Assembly: GCF_043944905.1 (NCBI RefSeq)
Contig: NZ_JBIMSN010000106.1
Coordinates: 159,694-223,693 of the forward strand
Reading direction: 5' to 3'
From: Antrihabitans spumae
Lineage (GTDB): Bacteria; Actinomycetota; Actinomycetes; Mycobacteriales; Mycobacteriaceae
DNA length: 64,000 nucleotides
This document shows positions 1-8,538 of the stretch, piece after piece. The position numbers and the translations under genes were made by a program. Every line of letters starts with the position of its first letter. Position 1 is the stretch's first letter. Under the pieces are notes generated by a model. It searched no databases. It was not told the DNA's origin and worked only from the letters and a program-made list of their open reading frames with translations.

Positions 1-786
1 CGAGTTCACCAACTTCTTCGTGTAGAGATGCTGCGGATCCCGCAGGATGTCCACTGCGGGACCCGATTCGACGATCCGACCGCGATACATGACGACGAGG
101 TACTCGGCTCGTTCGGCGGCGAGCCCCAGATCGTGGGTGATCAGGAGTACCGCGGTGCCGAGTTCACGCGTCAACCCGTCGAGATGATCGAGTATCTGGC
201 GCTGAACCGTCACATCGAGAGCGGACGTCGGTTCGTCGGCGATCAACAGCTTCGGTCGGCACGACAGACCGATGGCGATAAGCGCGCGCTGCCGCATGCC
301 TCCCGAGAACTCGTGCGGGTACTGGTTGACTCGACGCTGTGCGTCGTTCATCCCCGCCTCGGTGAGCAACTCGACCGCACGACGTTTAGCGGCCTTTCCT
401 TTCGCAATGCCGTTCGCTCGCAACGTCTCCGCGATCTGGAATCCGACCTTCCACACCGGATTGAGATTCGACATCGGATCCTGTGGAACCAATCCGATAC
501 CCGTGCCGCGCACTGCGACAATCTCTTTCGCCGACGCAGCGGCCAGATCCTTGCCCTCGAACAAAATTTGTCCCGACGTCACCTTGCCGGTGCCGGGCAG
601 CAGGTTGATGATCGAATGGGCAGTCGTCGACTTGCCGGACCCCGATTCACCGACGATCGCCACCGTCTGGCCCGGATACACGGTCAGGTCGACGTTGCGG
701 ACTGCCGGCACCTCTTTGCCACCCGAGGTGAACGAGACGCTGAGATCCTTGATTTCGAGCAGCGGTTGCATATCGTCGGACATCAT
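1..786 (-). CDS. dppD: Peptide ABC transporter ATP-binding protein DppD, cut by window edge
   Basis: ATPase that drives peptide import by the DppABCD system at the inner face of the membrane. The 262 codons in the window show Walker A GESGSGKST at residues 46-54, the signature SGGMRQR at 161-167, Walker B LLIADEP near 180 and an H-loop THD near 217, followed by the start of the oligopeptide-transporter C-terminal region. The start ATG overlaps the dppC stop as ATGA (783-786), so the two are translationally coupled. The C-terminus lies beyond position 1. In mycobacteria the orthologue is a double-ATPase fusion of about 550 residues, so a second ATPase domain may follow; that is inference. Confidence 0.93.
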   Translation of the reverse strand, partial: MMSDDMQPLLEIKDLSVSFTSGGKEVPAVRNVDLTVYPGQTVAIVGESGSGKSTTAHSIINLLPGTGKVTSGQILFEGKDLAAASAKEIVAVRGTGIGLVPQDPMSNLNPVWKVGFQIAETLRANGIAKGKAAKRRAVELLTEAGMNDAQRRVNQYPHEFSGGMRQRALIAIGLSCRPKLLIADEPTSALDVTVQRQILDHLDGLTRELGTAVLLITHDLGLAAERAEYLVVMYRGRIVESGPAVDILRDPQHLYTKKLVNS

Positions 787-1730
787 CGCTTCCTCGCTTT
801 CGGGTCGAGCGCGTCACGCACAGCGTCGCCGAGCATGATGAAGCTGAGCACGGTGATCGCCAAAGCCGTTGCGGGATAGAACAAGATCGGTGACGACCTG
901 ATCTCCTTCTGACTCGACGCGATATCGCCGCCCCACGACACCACGGTCCGCGGTAGGCCGACGCCGAGGTAGGACAACGTTGCTTCGGTGACGATGAAGA
1001 CGCCGAGCCAGATCGTCGTCACGACGATCAACGGTCCGGCAGCATTGGGTAACACATGCCTGATCAGTGTCCGTAATCGCGAGACACCCAACGCTTTTGC
1101 GGCAAGCACGTAGTCGCTGCCCTTCGCCTCGATCACCGCGCCACGTGCTATTCGGGCAGCCTGCGGCCAGGTGAACGCGGCCAGAATCAAGACGACCGTC
1201 CAGATGGTCCGCGAATCGAGCAACTGCATGAGCACGATCGCGGCCAGCATCAGCGGCAACGCGTACACAACTTCTGCGACGCGCGAGACGATCGAATCCA
1301 GCAGTCCCCCATAGAATCCCGCGAGAGCCCCAAGGGTGCCGCCGACGAGCACGAACAACAACGTCGCGCAGACACCCGCCGTGACAGACGCCCGCGCCCC
1401 GTACACGGTGCGGGCGTAGATATCGCAGCCCTGCCTGTCGTAGCCGAAGATATGGCCCGCACTGCCGCGATCCATGCTGAAATCACCGTTGCAGTAACGG
1501 GGATCCTGATCGGTGAAGAGTCCGGGAAAGATCGCGACAGTGAGGACGAACAGAATCAGCACCGTCGCGATGACGAACAGCGGATTCCTACGCAACTGCC
1601 GCCACGCGTCGCCCCACATGCTCGTCGGCGATTCCGATTCGTCGACAACGTCGGTCCCGAGTACCTCTACCTCGTCCTCCGGTGCGACGAAATGATCTTG
1701 GCCACTTCGCTTCTTGCTGACATCAGACAT
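783..1730 (-). CDS. dppC: Peptide ABC transporter permease DppC
   Basis: Inner-membrane permease of 315 residues, one half of the dipeptide channel. After a soluble N-terminal tail of about 45 residues come an N-terminal helix and a BPD_transp_1 domain. The EAA loop that contacts the ATPase is seen as EAKGSDYVLAAKALGVSR in the middle of the protein. It overlaps dppB upstream by 8 bp and dppD downstream by 4 bp, so dppB-dppC-dppD form one tightly coupled operon on the minus strand. Length and domain order are normal for the family. Confidence 0.95.
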   Translation of the reverse strand: MSDVSKKRSGQDHFVAPEDEVEVLGTDVVDESESPTSMWGDAWRQLRRNPLFVIATVLILFVLTVAIFPGLFTDQDPRYCNGDFSMDRGSAGHIFGYDRQGCDIYARTVYGARASVTAGVCATLLFVLVGGTLGALAGFYGGLLDSIVSRVAEVVYALPLMLAAIVLMQLLDSRTIWTVVLILAAFTWPQAARIARGAVIEAKGSDYVLAAKALGVSRLRTLIRHVLPNAAGPLIVVTTIWLGVFIVTEATLSYLGVGLPRTVVSWGGDIASSQKEIRSSPILFYPATALAITVLSFIMLGDAVRDALDPKARKR

Positions 1731-2649
1731 AACGAATCCTCGGATCGAGCACGGCGTAGAGCAGGTCTACGAGCAGATTCGAAATCAGGAAGATGACGAT
1801 CAGGACCGTCACGAACGAGACGACGGTCGGGGGTTCGCCACGGACGATCGCTTGGAACAACGTTCCACCGACACCTGGAATGTTGAAGATGCCCTCCGTG
1901 ACGATCGCGCCGCCCATCAATGCTCCGAGGTCGGCTCCGAGGAACGTCACGACGGGGATCATCGAGTTTCGCAGAATGTGCACGACCACAACCCGCGGGC
2001 GGGAAAGTCCTTTCGCCGTCGCGGTTCGGACGTAGTCGGCGGACATGTTCTCCGCCACCGAATTTCGCGTCAGCCGCAATACGTAGGCGAACGAAAGCGA
2101 CCCGAGAACGAACGCAGGAACGAGTAGCTCCGTGAACGTCGCATTCCCCGTCACCGTCACCGGTGCGATGCCCCACTTCACGCCGAGCAGGAACTGGGCG
2201 AGGAAGCCGACGACGAAGATCGGGACGGCGATGATGACGAGACTGACGACCAGCAACGTCGAGTCGAAGAACTTGCCCTTCCGCAGTCCCGCGATCAGCC
2301 CGAAGACGACGCCGAAACCGCCCTCGATCACAACCGCCATCAGGGCCAGTTTGAGCGTGATCGGGAAAGCACGAGCCAACTCGTCGCGGACCGGCCTACC
2401 GGAGAACGCGGTACCGAAGTCGAAGGTGACTATCCCCTTCAGATATTGCAGGTACTGCACGATGAACGGCTGATCGAGGTGGTAGCGCGCTCGCAGTTGC
2501 GCCTCGACAGCGGGCGACATCGGTTTGTCCCCGGCAAGTGCGGCGATCGGATCGCCGGGAATGAGAAACACCATCGCGTAGATCAGCAGAGTCGCTCCCA
2601 GAAACACCGGGATCATCTGCAAAAGGCGTCGAACGACGTACCAGGCCAC
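1723..2649 (-). CDS. dppB: Peptide ABC transporter permease DppB
   Basis: Inner-membrane permease of 308 residues that pairs with DppC. It begins MAWYVVRRLLQMIPVF, the typical DppB/OppB first helix with Arg-Arg at the cytoplasmic edge, followed by IPGDP in the first periplasmic loop. The EAA loop is MSADYVRTATAKGLSR. About six membrane segments are visible. It lies 80 bp downstream of dppA, a gap that holds a compound palindrome which could trim expression of the membrane genes relative to the binding protein. It overlaps dppC by 8 bp. Confidence 0.95.
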   Translation of the reverse strand: MAWYVVRRLLQMIPVFLGATLLIYAMVFLIPGDPIAALAGDKPMSPAVEAQLRARYHLDQPFIVQYLQYLKGIVTFDFGTAFSGRPVRDELARAFPITLKLALMAVVIEGGFGVVFGLIAGLRKGKFFDSTLLVVSLVIIAVPIFVVGFLAQFLLGVKWGIAPVTVTGNATFTELLVPAFVLGSLSFAYVLRLTRNSVAENMSADYVRTATAKGLSRPRVVVVHILRNSMIPVVTFLGADLGALMGGAIVTEGIFNIPGVGGTLFQAIVRGEPPTVVSFVTVLIVIFLISNLLVDLLYAVLDPRIRYV

Positions 2650-2670
2650 AGAGGCCCTCCCTCCGGAAGG

Positions 2671-2729
2671 GCTCGTGAGTCCTTTCGGTGGTCAGAACCA
2701 CCGAAAAGACTCACGAGCGGCGAAGCCGC
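2671..2729. repeat. Compound palindrome copy 1 (dppA-dppB gap)
   Basis: Long palindrome at 2671-2718 with 22-bp arms, one mismatch and a four-base loop CAGA. The arm motif is CTCGTGAGTC plus CTTTCGG. Next to it is a mini-hairpin GCGGC-GAA-GCCGC (2717-2729), which abuts the dppA stop codon at 2730-2732. Read on the minus strand, the dppA stop is followed at once by the mini-hairpin and then the long palindrome, the same order as after ponA2. Confidence 0.93.
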
Positions 2730-4337
2730 CTATTTCTCGATGTTCTCGAAATCGAACAGACCGTTCCACGCCAGCGGGGCCGTGCTCACCTTGTCCGACC
2801 GACCAGCGGCCGCGCCGTAGTCGAACACCGGAATGTCGGCCATGTCCTTCAGCAGCAGTGCCTGCGCCTGCGCAACGATCTTGTACGACTCCTCCGGTGT
2901 CGGCGCCGCGAGTGCTGCGTTGAGCAGGCGATCGAATTCGGGGTTGTTGTAGTCGACATTGTTCGTATCCGAGAAGCTGAAGTACTGCGACGTCAAGAAC
3001 TGCAGCATCGACGGATAGTCACCCTGCCAGCCGTAGCGGAAGGCCTTGTTGATCGTCTTGGCGTTCACGTCGTCACGAACCTGTTTGAACGTCGGGTAGC
3101 TGACGCCGGATGCATCGATGCCGAGCGTGTTCTTGATGCTGTTCGCGACTGCTTCGATCCACGCCTGATGATCACCGTCGGCGTTGTAGGCGATCTCGTA
3201 CTTGCCGGTCCACGGCGAGATCGCGTCGGCCTGCGCCCACAACTTCTTCGCCTCCTCCGGGTTGAAGTCCAGCACTTCCGAACCCGGCAGGTTCCCGTCG
3301 TAACCCGGCAGCGTCGACGCCGTGAAGTCTCTTGCGGGCGTACGGGTTCCGTAGAAGATGTTCTCGGAAATCTGCTCTCGGTTGATCGCCATCGAGAGTG
3401 CTTTACGACGCAGCAGACCTTCCTCACCGCCGAAGTGCGGTGTTGAGGTCTGGATACCGATGTGTGCATTCTGCGCGGTCGGCTCGGTGATCGCTCGATC
3501 GCCGAGATCCTGCTTGTAGGAGCCGAGGGCGCTACCCGGAATCGTATCCAGGGCATCGAGATTGCCAGCTTGCAGATCGGCGTAGGCAACGTCGAAGTTC
3601 TGGTACATCACGAACCGCAGGCCCTTGTTCTTCGCTGGCCGCCCACCCTTGTAGGTCTCGTTGGGCACCAGGTCGATCTTGACGTTGTGCTCCCAGGCGC
3701 CGTCGCCTGCGAACTTGTAGGGACCGTTGCCGATCGGATTCTCACCGAAGGCCTTCATGTCCTTGAACGCAACTTCCGGCAGCGGGTAGAACGGTGCGTA
3801 GCCGAGGCTGATTTCGAAGTCGATCGATGGCTCGGTGAGTTCCACGGTGAACGTCTGGTCGTCGACGACCTTCAGACCCGACATCGTTTGCGCCGTCGGC
3901 GGATCGACCGACACATCGGCGAAACCTACGATGGGAGTGAAGACGTAACTCTGCAACTGTGCGTTGGTGGACAGTGCGCCGTAGTTCCACGCGTCGACGA
4001 AAGACTTTGCGGTGACCGGTGTTCCGTCCGTGAACGTCCAATCCGGTTTGATCTTGATCGTGTAGTTCTTCTTGTCCGGTGAGGTGATCGACTCGGCCAT
4101 CTCGTCGAACACCTCGCCCTTGGCGTCGTAGCGTCGCAGCCCGGCGTACAGCCGATCGACGACGCGGCCGCCCTGGTTCTCGTTCGTGTTCGTCGGAACG
4201 AGGGGGTTCTGTGGTTCCCCAGCGTTGACGGTTACGAAGTCGCTGTCGCCGGAACTGTCGGACGAACAGCCCGCCAACCCGATTCCACTCGCAACCACAA
4301 GTGCCGCCACGATCGCGGTAGTTCTTTTCAGCCTCAA
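2730..4337 (-). CDS. dppA: Peptide-binding lipoprotein DppA
   Basis: Extracytoplasmic solute-binding protein of 535 residues (SBP_bac_5 family) that captures peptides for DppBCD. I chose the TTG at 4337 because a GGGGAG ribosome site lies six bases upstream and the product then has a proper lipoprotein signal: MRLKR, a hydrophobic stretch and lipobox LAGC with Cys24. The reading frame stays open upstream to about 5276, but that part is antisense to acs. The mature protein starts with a Ser/Asp-rich linker, then TVNAGEPQNPLVP as in DppA/OppA proteins. It is first in the dpp operon and divergent from acs across a 231-bp gap. Confidence 0.93.
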   Translation of the reverse strand: MRLKRTTAIVAALVVASGIGLAGCSSDSSGDSDFVTVNAGEPQNPLVPTNTNENQGGRVVDRLYAGLRRYDAKGEVFDEMAESITSPDKKNYTIKIKPDWTFTDGTPVTAKSFVDAWNYGALSTNAQLQSYVFTPIVGFADVSVDPPTAQTMSGLKVVDDQTFTVELTEPSIDFEISLGYAPFYPLPEVAFKDMKAFGENPIGNGPYKFAGDGAWEHNVKIDLVPNETYKGGRPAKNKGLRFVMYQNFDVAYADLQAGNLDALDTIPGSALGSYKQDLGDRAITEPTAQNAHIGIQTSTPHFGGEEGLLRRKALSMAINREQISENIFYGTRTPARDFTASTLPGYDGNLPGSEVLDFNPEEAKKLWAQADAISPWTGKYEIAYNADGDHQAWIEAVANSIKNTLGIDASGVSYPTFKQVRDDVNAKTINKAFRYGWQGDYPSMLQFLTSQYFSFSDTNNVDYNNPEFDRLLNAALAAPTPEESYKIVAQAQALLLKDMADIPVFDYGAAAGRSDKVSTAPLAWNGLFDFENIEK

Positions 4338-4568
4338 CTCGAGCTCCCCACTGCTAGTCGGTCGATGAGAAATGCCTGCTTGCACGTATCGAGAACGTGC
4401 CAAGCGAATGCGTGGGACCTTAGCCATTCGAACGGGTTTTGTCAGTGCAATGCCCTCTCCGAGCACCAGCGGATCCACGTGACGCCAGAGGTATCGACGG
4501 CAAGGGGATGAACTAATGTCGGGCGAGAGTGGCTTACGTTCACCGATGCACGGAAAGAGGCAGCGAGA

Positions 4569-6512
4569 ATGACTGGTACACCCGCACAGGATGCCTACGC
4601 GCCCAGCGACGAATTCGTCGCGGCAGCCAATGCCGGACCGGAACTCGCCGAAGCCGCCGAAGCGGATCGACTCGCCTTCTGGGGTGAACAAGCAGCACGG
4701 TTGCATTGGCACGAACCGTGGACGGAGGTCCTCGACTGGACCGGTGCACCGGTCGCACGGTGGTTTGTGGGCGGCAAGCTGAACGTCGCGTACAACTGCG
4801 TCGACCGGCACGTGATCGACGGCCACGGCGACCAGGTTGCGATCCACTGGGAAGGTGAGCCCGGCGACAGTCTCGATCTCACCTACTCCGAGCTTCTTGC
4901 CGAAGTGTCCAAGGCCGCAAACTATTTCACCGAAATCGGTTTGACAGCAGGCGACCGCGTCGCCATCTACATGCCGATGATTCCCGAAGCGATCGTGTCG
5001 ATGCTGGCCTGCGCGCGCCTCGGATTGACGCACTCGGTCGTCTTCGCAGGCTTCTCCCCAACGGCGCTGCGCCAGCGTGTCGACGACGCCGAAGCGCGGC
5101 TCGTCATCACGACCGACGGCCAATGGCGACGCGGTAAATCCGCACCGTTGAAGGAAGCTGTCGACGAAGCGTTGTACGCCAACGGCGATGTGCCGCACTC
5201 GGTCGAGCACGTTCTGGTCGTTCGACGCACCGGCGTCGAGGTGCCGTGGACCGAGGACCGCGATGTGTGGTGGCACGAGACCGTCGCGAATGCATCACCC
5301 GAGCACGAGGCGCAACCCTTCGACGCGGAGCAACCGCTGTTCATTCTCTACACCTCGGGCACGACCGGTAAACCGAAGGGCATCGTCCACACCTCGGGCG
5401 GTTACCTGACCCAGACGTCGTACACCCACCACTACGTCTTCGACCACAAGCCGGGCAAAGACGTCTACTGGTGCACCGCCGACATCGGCTGGGTCACCGG
5501 CCACAGCTACATCGTCTACGGACCGCTGTCCAACCGCGTCACCCAGGTCGTCTACGAGGGCACACCCAACTCCCCCGACGAGCACCGACACTGGAACATC
5601 GTCGAAAAGTACGGTGTCTCAATCTATTACACGGCACCGACATTGGTCCGCACGTTTATGAAGTGGGGCCGCCAGATCCCGCAGGCACACGACCTGTCCT
5701 CGATCCGCCTACTCGGCTCGGTCGGCGAACCCATCAACCCCGAGGCCTGGCGCTGGTACCGCGAAGTGATCGGCGGCAACAAAGCACCCATCGTCGACAC
5801 CTGGTGGCAGACCGAAACCGGCGCGATCATGATCTCGCCCCTGCCCGGAGTGACAGCGACGAAACCCGGCGCAGCCATGGGGACGCTGCCCGGCATCTCG
5901 GCAAAAATCGTCGACGAAAACGGCAACGACGTCACGCTCGGCGAGAAGGAAGCCAACGGCTACCTCGTGTTGGATCAGCCGTGGCCGTCGATGCTGCGCG
6001 GCATCTGGGGCGACCCCGAGCGCTACAAGGCGACCTACTGGGAGCGCTACGCCGAGCAGGGCTGGTACTTCGCAGGCGACGGAGCGCGTTACGACGAGGA
6101 CGGCGCACTGTGGGTGCTCGGCCGCGTCGACGACGTCATGAACATATCCGGGCACCGCATCTCGACGGCGGAGGTCGAGTCCGCACTCGTCGGGCACCAC
6201 AGCGTCGCAGAAGCGGCTGTCGTCGGTGCCAACGACGAGACCACCGGCCAGGGCATCGTCGCGTTCGTGATCCTGAAGGGCAGCGCGGAAAACACCGGCG
6301 ACGCTTTGATCGACGAACTCAAAGCGGAGGTGTCTCGTTCGATCAGCCCTATTGCGAAGCCTCGCGAGATCCACATCGTTCCGGAACTACCGAAGACACG
6401 AAGCGGCAAGATCATGCGTCGACTACTCCGAGACGTGGCGGAAGGCCGCGAACTCGGCGACACCTCGACCCTCGTCGATCCGAAGGTGTTCGAGGACATC
6501 AAGTCTCGCTGA
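4569..6512 (+). CDS. acs: Acetate-CoA ligase (acetyl-CoA synthetase)
   Basis: Activates acetate through acetyl-AMP to acetyl-CoA in the cytoplasm. The 647-residue length is that of full AcsA enzymes. Visible are the N-terminal ACAS domain, the P-loop-like YTSGTTGKPKG from residue 261, the TWWQTETG motif near 415, YFAGDGARYDEDG and GRVDDVMNISGHR in the hinge region, and SGKIMRR with Lys614, the residue acetylated to switch the family off. It is divergent from dppA, the same arrangement as Rv3666c/Rv3667 in Mtb. The start ATG follows an AG-rich stretch. Confidence 0.97.
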   Translation: MTGTPAQDAYAPSDEFVAAANAGPELAEAAEADRLAFWGEQAARLHWHEPWTEVLDWTGAPVARWFVGGKLNVAYNCVDRHVIDGHGDQVAIHWEGEPGDSLDLTYSELLAEVSKAANYFTEIGLTAGDRVAIYMPMIPEAIVSMLACARLGLTHSVVFAGFSPTALRQRVDDAEARLVITTDGQWRRGKSAPLKEAVDEALYANGDVPHSVEHVLVVRRTGVEVPWTEDRDVWWHETVANASPEHEAQPFDAEQPLFILYTSGTTGKPKGIVHTSGGYLTQTSYTHHYVFDHKPGKDVYWCTADIGWVTGHSYIVYGPLSNRVTQVVYEGTPNSPDEHRHWNIVEKYGVSIYYTAPTLVRTFMKWGRQIPQAHDLSSIRLLGSVGEPINPEAWRWYREVIGGNKAPIVDTWWQTETGAIMISPLPGVTATKPGAAMGTLPGISAKIVDENGNDVTLGEKEANGYLVLDQPWPSMLRGIWGDPERYKATYWERYAEQGWYFAGDGARYDEDGALWVLGRVDDVMNISGHRISTAEVESALVGHHSVAEAAVVGANDETTGQGIVAFVILKGSAENTGDALIDELKAEVSRSISPIAKPREIHIVPELPKTRSGKIMRRLLRDVAEGRELGDTSTLVDPKVFEDIKSR

Positions 6513-6582
6513 CGCACCGCCGAACGCCTCTCGAAAATCAACGTCTGACCTGCACGATCAGGACGGCAGCACCGCCTCTTGT

Positions 6583-6665
6583 TAGAGTGATCGCGGAGCG
6601 CCGGGAAGTCTGGTCGGCATCGATCGAACGACCCCATTCGACGAAGTCGAGCCTGAGAGGCCACC
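6583..6665 (+). promoter_or_regulatory. nhaA promoter and structured leader RNA (candidate)
   Basis: A TAGAGT -10 box at 6583-6588 predicts a transcript starting near 6595, leaving about 70 nt before the nhaA GTG. This leader folds into several elements: GCCG/CGGC around 6600-6618, GGTCG/CGACC enclosing 6612-6633, a perfect hairpin TCGAC-GAA-GTCGA (6638-6650) and GCCT-GAG-AGGC (6651-6661), which buries the only purine-rich ribosome site (GAGAGG). That layout would allow translational control. Cation-sensing riboswitches (nhaA-I, nhaA-II) are known upstream of nhaA elsewhere; whether this belongs to them is untested. Confidence 0.5.
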
Positions 6666-7886
6666 GTGATCCAGCCGCTACGCTCCGAGCTCACCCGCTA
6701 CCTACGCGCCGAAACTGTCGGTGGCGCAATACTTCTCGTCGCTGCGGCAGTCGCCTTGATCTGGGCCAACTCGCCGGTCGGCGAGAGCTATTTCAGCGTC
6801 CGCGACACCGTCGTCGGCATCTCCGCACTGCATCTCGAGCTGTCCATCGGTGCCTGGGCACAGGACGGGTTGCTAGCCGTCTTCTTCTTCGTCGCCGGAC
6901 TCGAACTCAAACGCGAACTGGTCGTCGGCGAACTTGCCGACCGAAAGAAGGCGCTGCTGCCGATCATTGCGGCGGGCGGCGGTGTCGTCGTACCGGCGGC
7001 GATTGCGTTTGCCATCGGGTTCGGCGCACCCGGCATGGACCGCGGGTGGGCCATCCCCGTCGCAACCGATATCGCGTTCGCTCTCGCCGTCCTCGCCATG
7101 ACGGGCTCACGAATTCCTACCGGCGCCCGGGTGTTCCTGCTGAGCCTCGCCGTCGTCGACGATCTTCTCGCCATCGGGCTGATTGCGATTCTGTTCACCG
7201 CGTCGATCGCCATGCTGTGGCTGTGCGCATCGGCATTGACTTTCGCCGGCTACGCCTACGCACAGCATCGGCGCATCACGACCCCGTTCCTCTACGTCCC
7301 GCTCGCATTGTTCGCCTGGTACGCCGTGCACGAGTCCGGCATCCACGCGACCATTGCCGGCGTCGCACTCGGCCTGCTGACGCGTGTGCGCAAGGACCGC
7401 GGCGAAGCGGAGGCACCGGCAACGCGGCTCGAGCATCGCATCCAACCTTTCTCAGCAGGCTTCTGCGTCCCGGTCTTCGCACTGTTCGCTTCAGGAGTAC
7501 CCCTGAACAGCGACGTTCTCGGCGAACTGTTCACCAACCGCGTCTCGCTCGCCGTGATCGCTGGTCTGCTCATCGGTAAGACGATCGGAATCTTCGGCAT
7601 CAGCTGGCTCGCGATCCGCACCGGCATCGCGACCCGCCCCGCGAACCTCTTCAACAGGGACATGTTCGCCCTCTCGGTACTCGGCGCGATCGGATTCACC
7701 GTCAGCCTCCTTGTTGCCGAACTCGCGATGGCAGACGTCGGTGACGGCACGAGTCTCGAAATCGCGAAAGCCGCCGTCCTGATCACGTCTTTGGCCGCAT
7801 CACTCATGGGATCGGCGCTACTGTTGCGACGCGGCCGCGTCCACCAAGCGCGCCGCGATGACGAGCGCGGCGGTGTGTTGGAATAA
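6666..7886 (+). CDS. nhaA: Na+/H+ antiporter NhaA
   Basis: Inner-membrane antiporter of 406 residues that exports Na+ (or Li+) in exchange for protons. The N-terminus LTRYLRAETVGGAILL and segment LWANSP-type IWANSP are NhaA hallmarks, and the ion-binding aspartate pair is present as Asp165-Asp166 in AVVDDLLAIGLIAILF. About 12 membrane segments can be drawn, and length is standard. GTG at 6666 is the start; its ribosome site GAGAGG sits inside a leader hairpin. The gene is not part of the Mtb order, so it is an insertion relative to that block. Confidence 0.96.
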   Translation: MIQPLRSELTRYLRAETVGGAILLVAAAVALIWANSPVGESYFSVRDTVVGISALHLELSIGAWAQDGLLAVFFFVAGLELKRELVVGELADRKKALLPIIAAGGGVVVPAAIAFAIGFGAPGMDRGWAIPVATDIAFALAVLAMTGSRIPTGARVFLLSLAVVDDLLAIGLIAILFTASIAMLWLCASALTFAGYAYAQHRRITTPFLYVPLALFAWYAVHESGIHATIAGVALGLLTRVRKDRGEAEAPATRLEHRIQPFSAGFCVPVFALFASGVPLNSDVLGELFTNRVSLAVIAGLLIGKTIGIFGISWLAIRTGIATRPANLFNRDMFALSVLGAIGFTVSLLVAELAMADVGDGTSLEIAKAAVLITSLAASLMGSALLLRRGRVHQARRDDERGGVLE

Positions 7887-7970
7887 GACGCGAACGAGAC
7901 GGGTATGCGCAGCTATGCGAAGCAGCACATGCCGAGTACCGAACGACCGAGCAACCGGAGGGGTCGACAA

Positions 7971-8489
7971 GTGAGCTTCACCAAGAGCAGCAACGGCAGG
8001 GACAGTGCAGGCCGCCACGCTGCACCGACGACTATCACGGCGATCCCGCTGTCCGACGTGGACGTACCCGGGTCGGCGAGCGTCGGCAGTCTCGTCAAAG
8101 AAGCGACGACTCAGGTGTCGACGCTGGTTCGAGCCGAAGTCGAACTCGCCAAGGCCGAGGTCACAGGCGAGATCAAGAAGGGCCTCGTCGGCAGCGTCTT
8201 CTTCATCCTTGCGCTGACCGTGTTGCTGTTCAGCTCGTTTTTCTTCTTCTTCTTCCTTGCCGAACTGCTCGACTGGCTGTGGTTCGAACGGTGGCTCGCA
8301 TTCCTGATCGTGTTCCTGCTGATGATCGTCGCGGTGGTGTTGCTCGCGTTGCTCGGCTATCTACGGGTCCGCAAGATCCGAGCGCCGGAGAAGACAATCA
8401 GTTCGCTCAAGGAAGCAAAGTCGGTCCTGCCCGGCGGCGCGAACGACGGCTTCGACGGCCGCCACGCCAGCGGAGCACTCGGCCGCTAG
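7971..8489 (+). CDS. Phage-holin-superfamily membrane protein (YqjE-like)
   Basis: Small membrane protein of 172 residues. The GTG start at 7971 has a strong GGAGGGG site seven bases upstream; a longer frame from 7905 lacks one. An amphipathic helix SLVKEATTQVSTLVRAEVELAKAEV (residues about 28-55) precedes two close membrane segments, the first containing a run of six Phe encoded by a TTC repeat. The tail is basic and Gly-rich. The position before ephE and marP matches Rv3669. The molecular role is unknown; 'holin' is only a family label and no lytic genes are nearby. Confidence 0.85.
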   Translation: MSFTKSSNGRDSAGRHAAPTTITAIPLSDVDVPGSASVGSLVKEATTQVSTLVRAEVELAKAEVTGEIKKGLVGSVFFILALTVLLFSSFFFFFFLAELLDWLWFERWLAFLIVFLLMIVAVVLLALLGYLRVRKIRAPEKTISSLKEAKSVLPGGANDGFDGRHASGALGR

Positions 8490-8538
8490 TGGTCACGCAA
8501 GCCCGCTTGCACTCACGCAAGCTCGACTGAACGCCGCC

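Noticed and set aside
28..879. Open frame of 283 residues on the plus strand
   Set aside because: Antisense to dppD, which has all ABC ATPase motifs in the other strand.
4338..5276. Upstream extension of the dppA frame by 313 residues
   Set aside because: It is antisense to acs, has no signal peptide at its start, and the TTG at 4337 gives a perfect lipoprotein signal with a ribosome site.
5471..7579. Open frame of 702 residues on the plus strand
   Set aside because: Arg/Pro-rich shadow frame across acs and nhaA, both of which are clear genes; no motif.
8236..8262. TTC repeat in the holin-like gene as a phase-variation tract
   Set aside because: It encodes a Phe run within a membrane segment; the triplet unit cannot shift frame and the tract is short.
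7971..8489. Prophage remnant
   Set aside because: 'Holin' is only a family name; the gene sits in a conserved chromosomal order and no phage genes are nearby.
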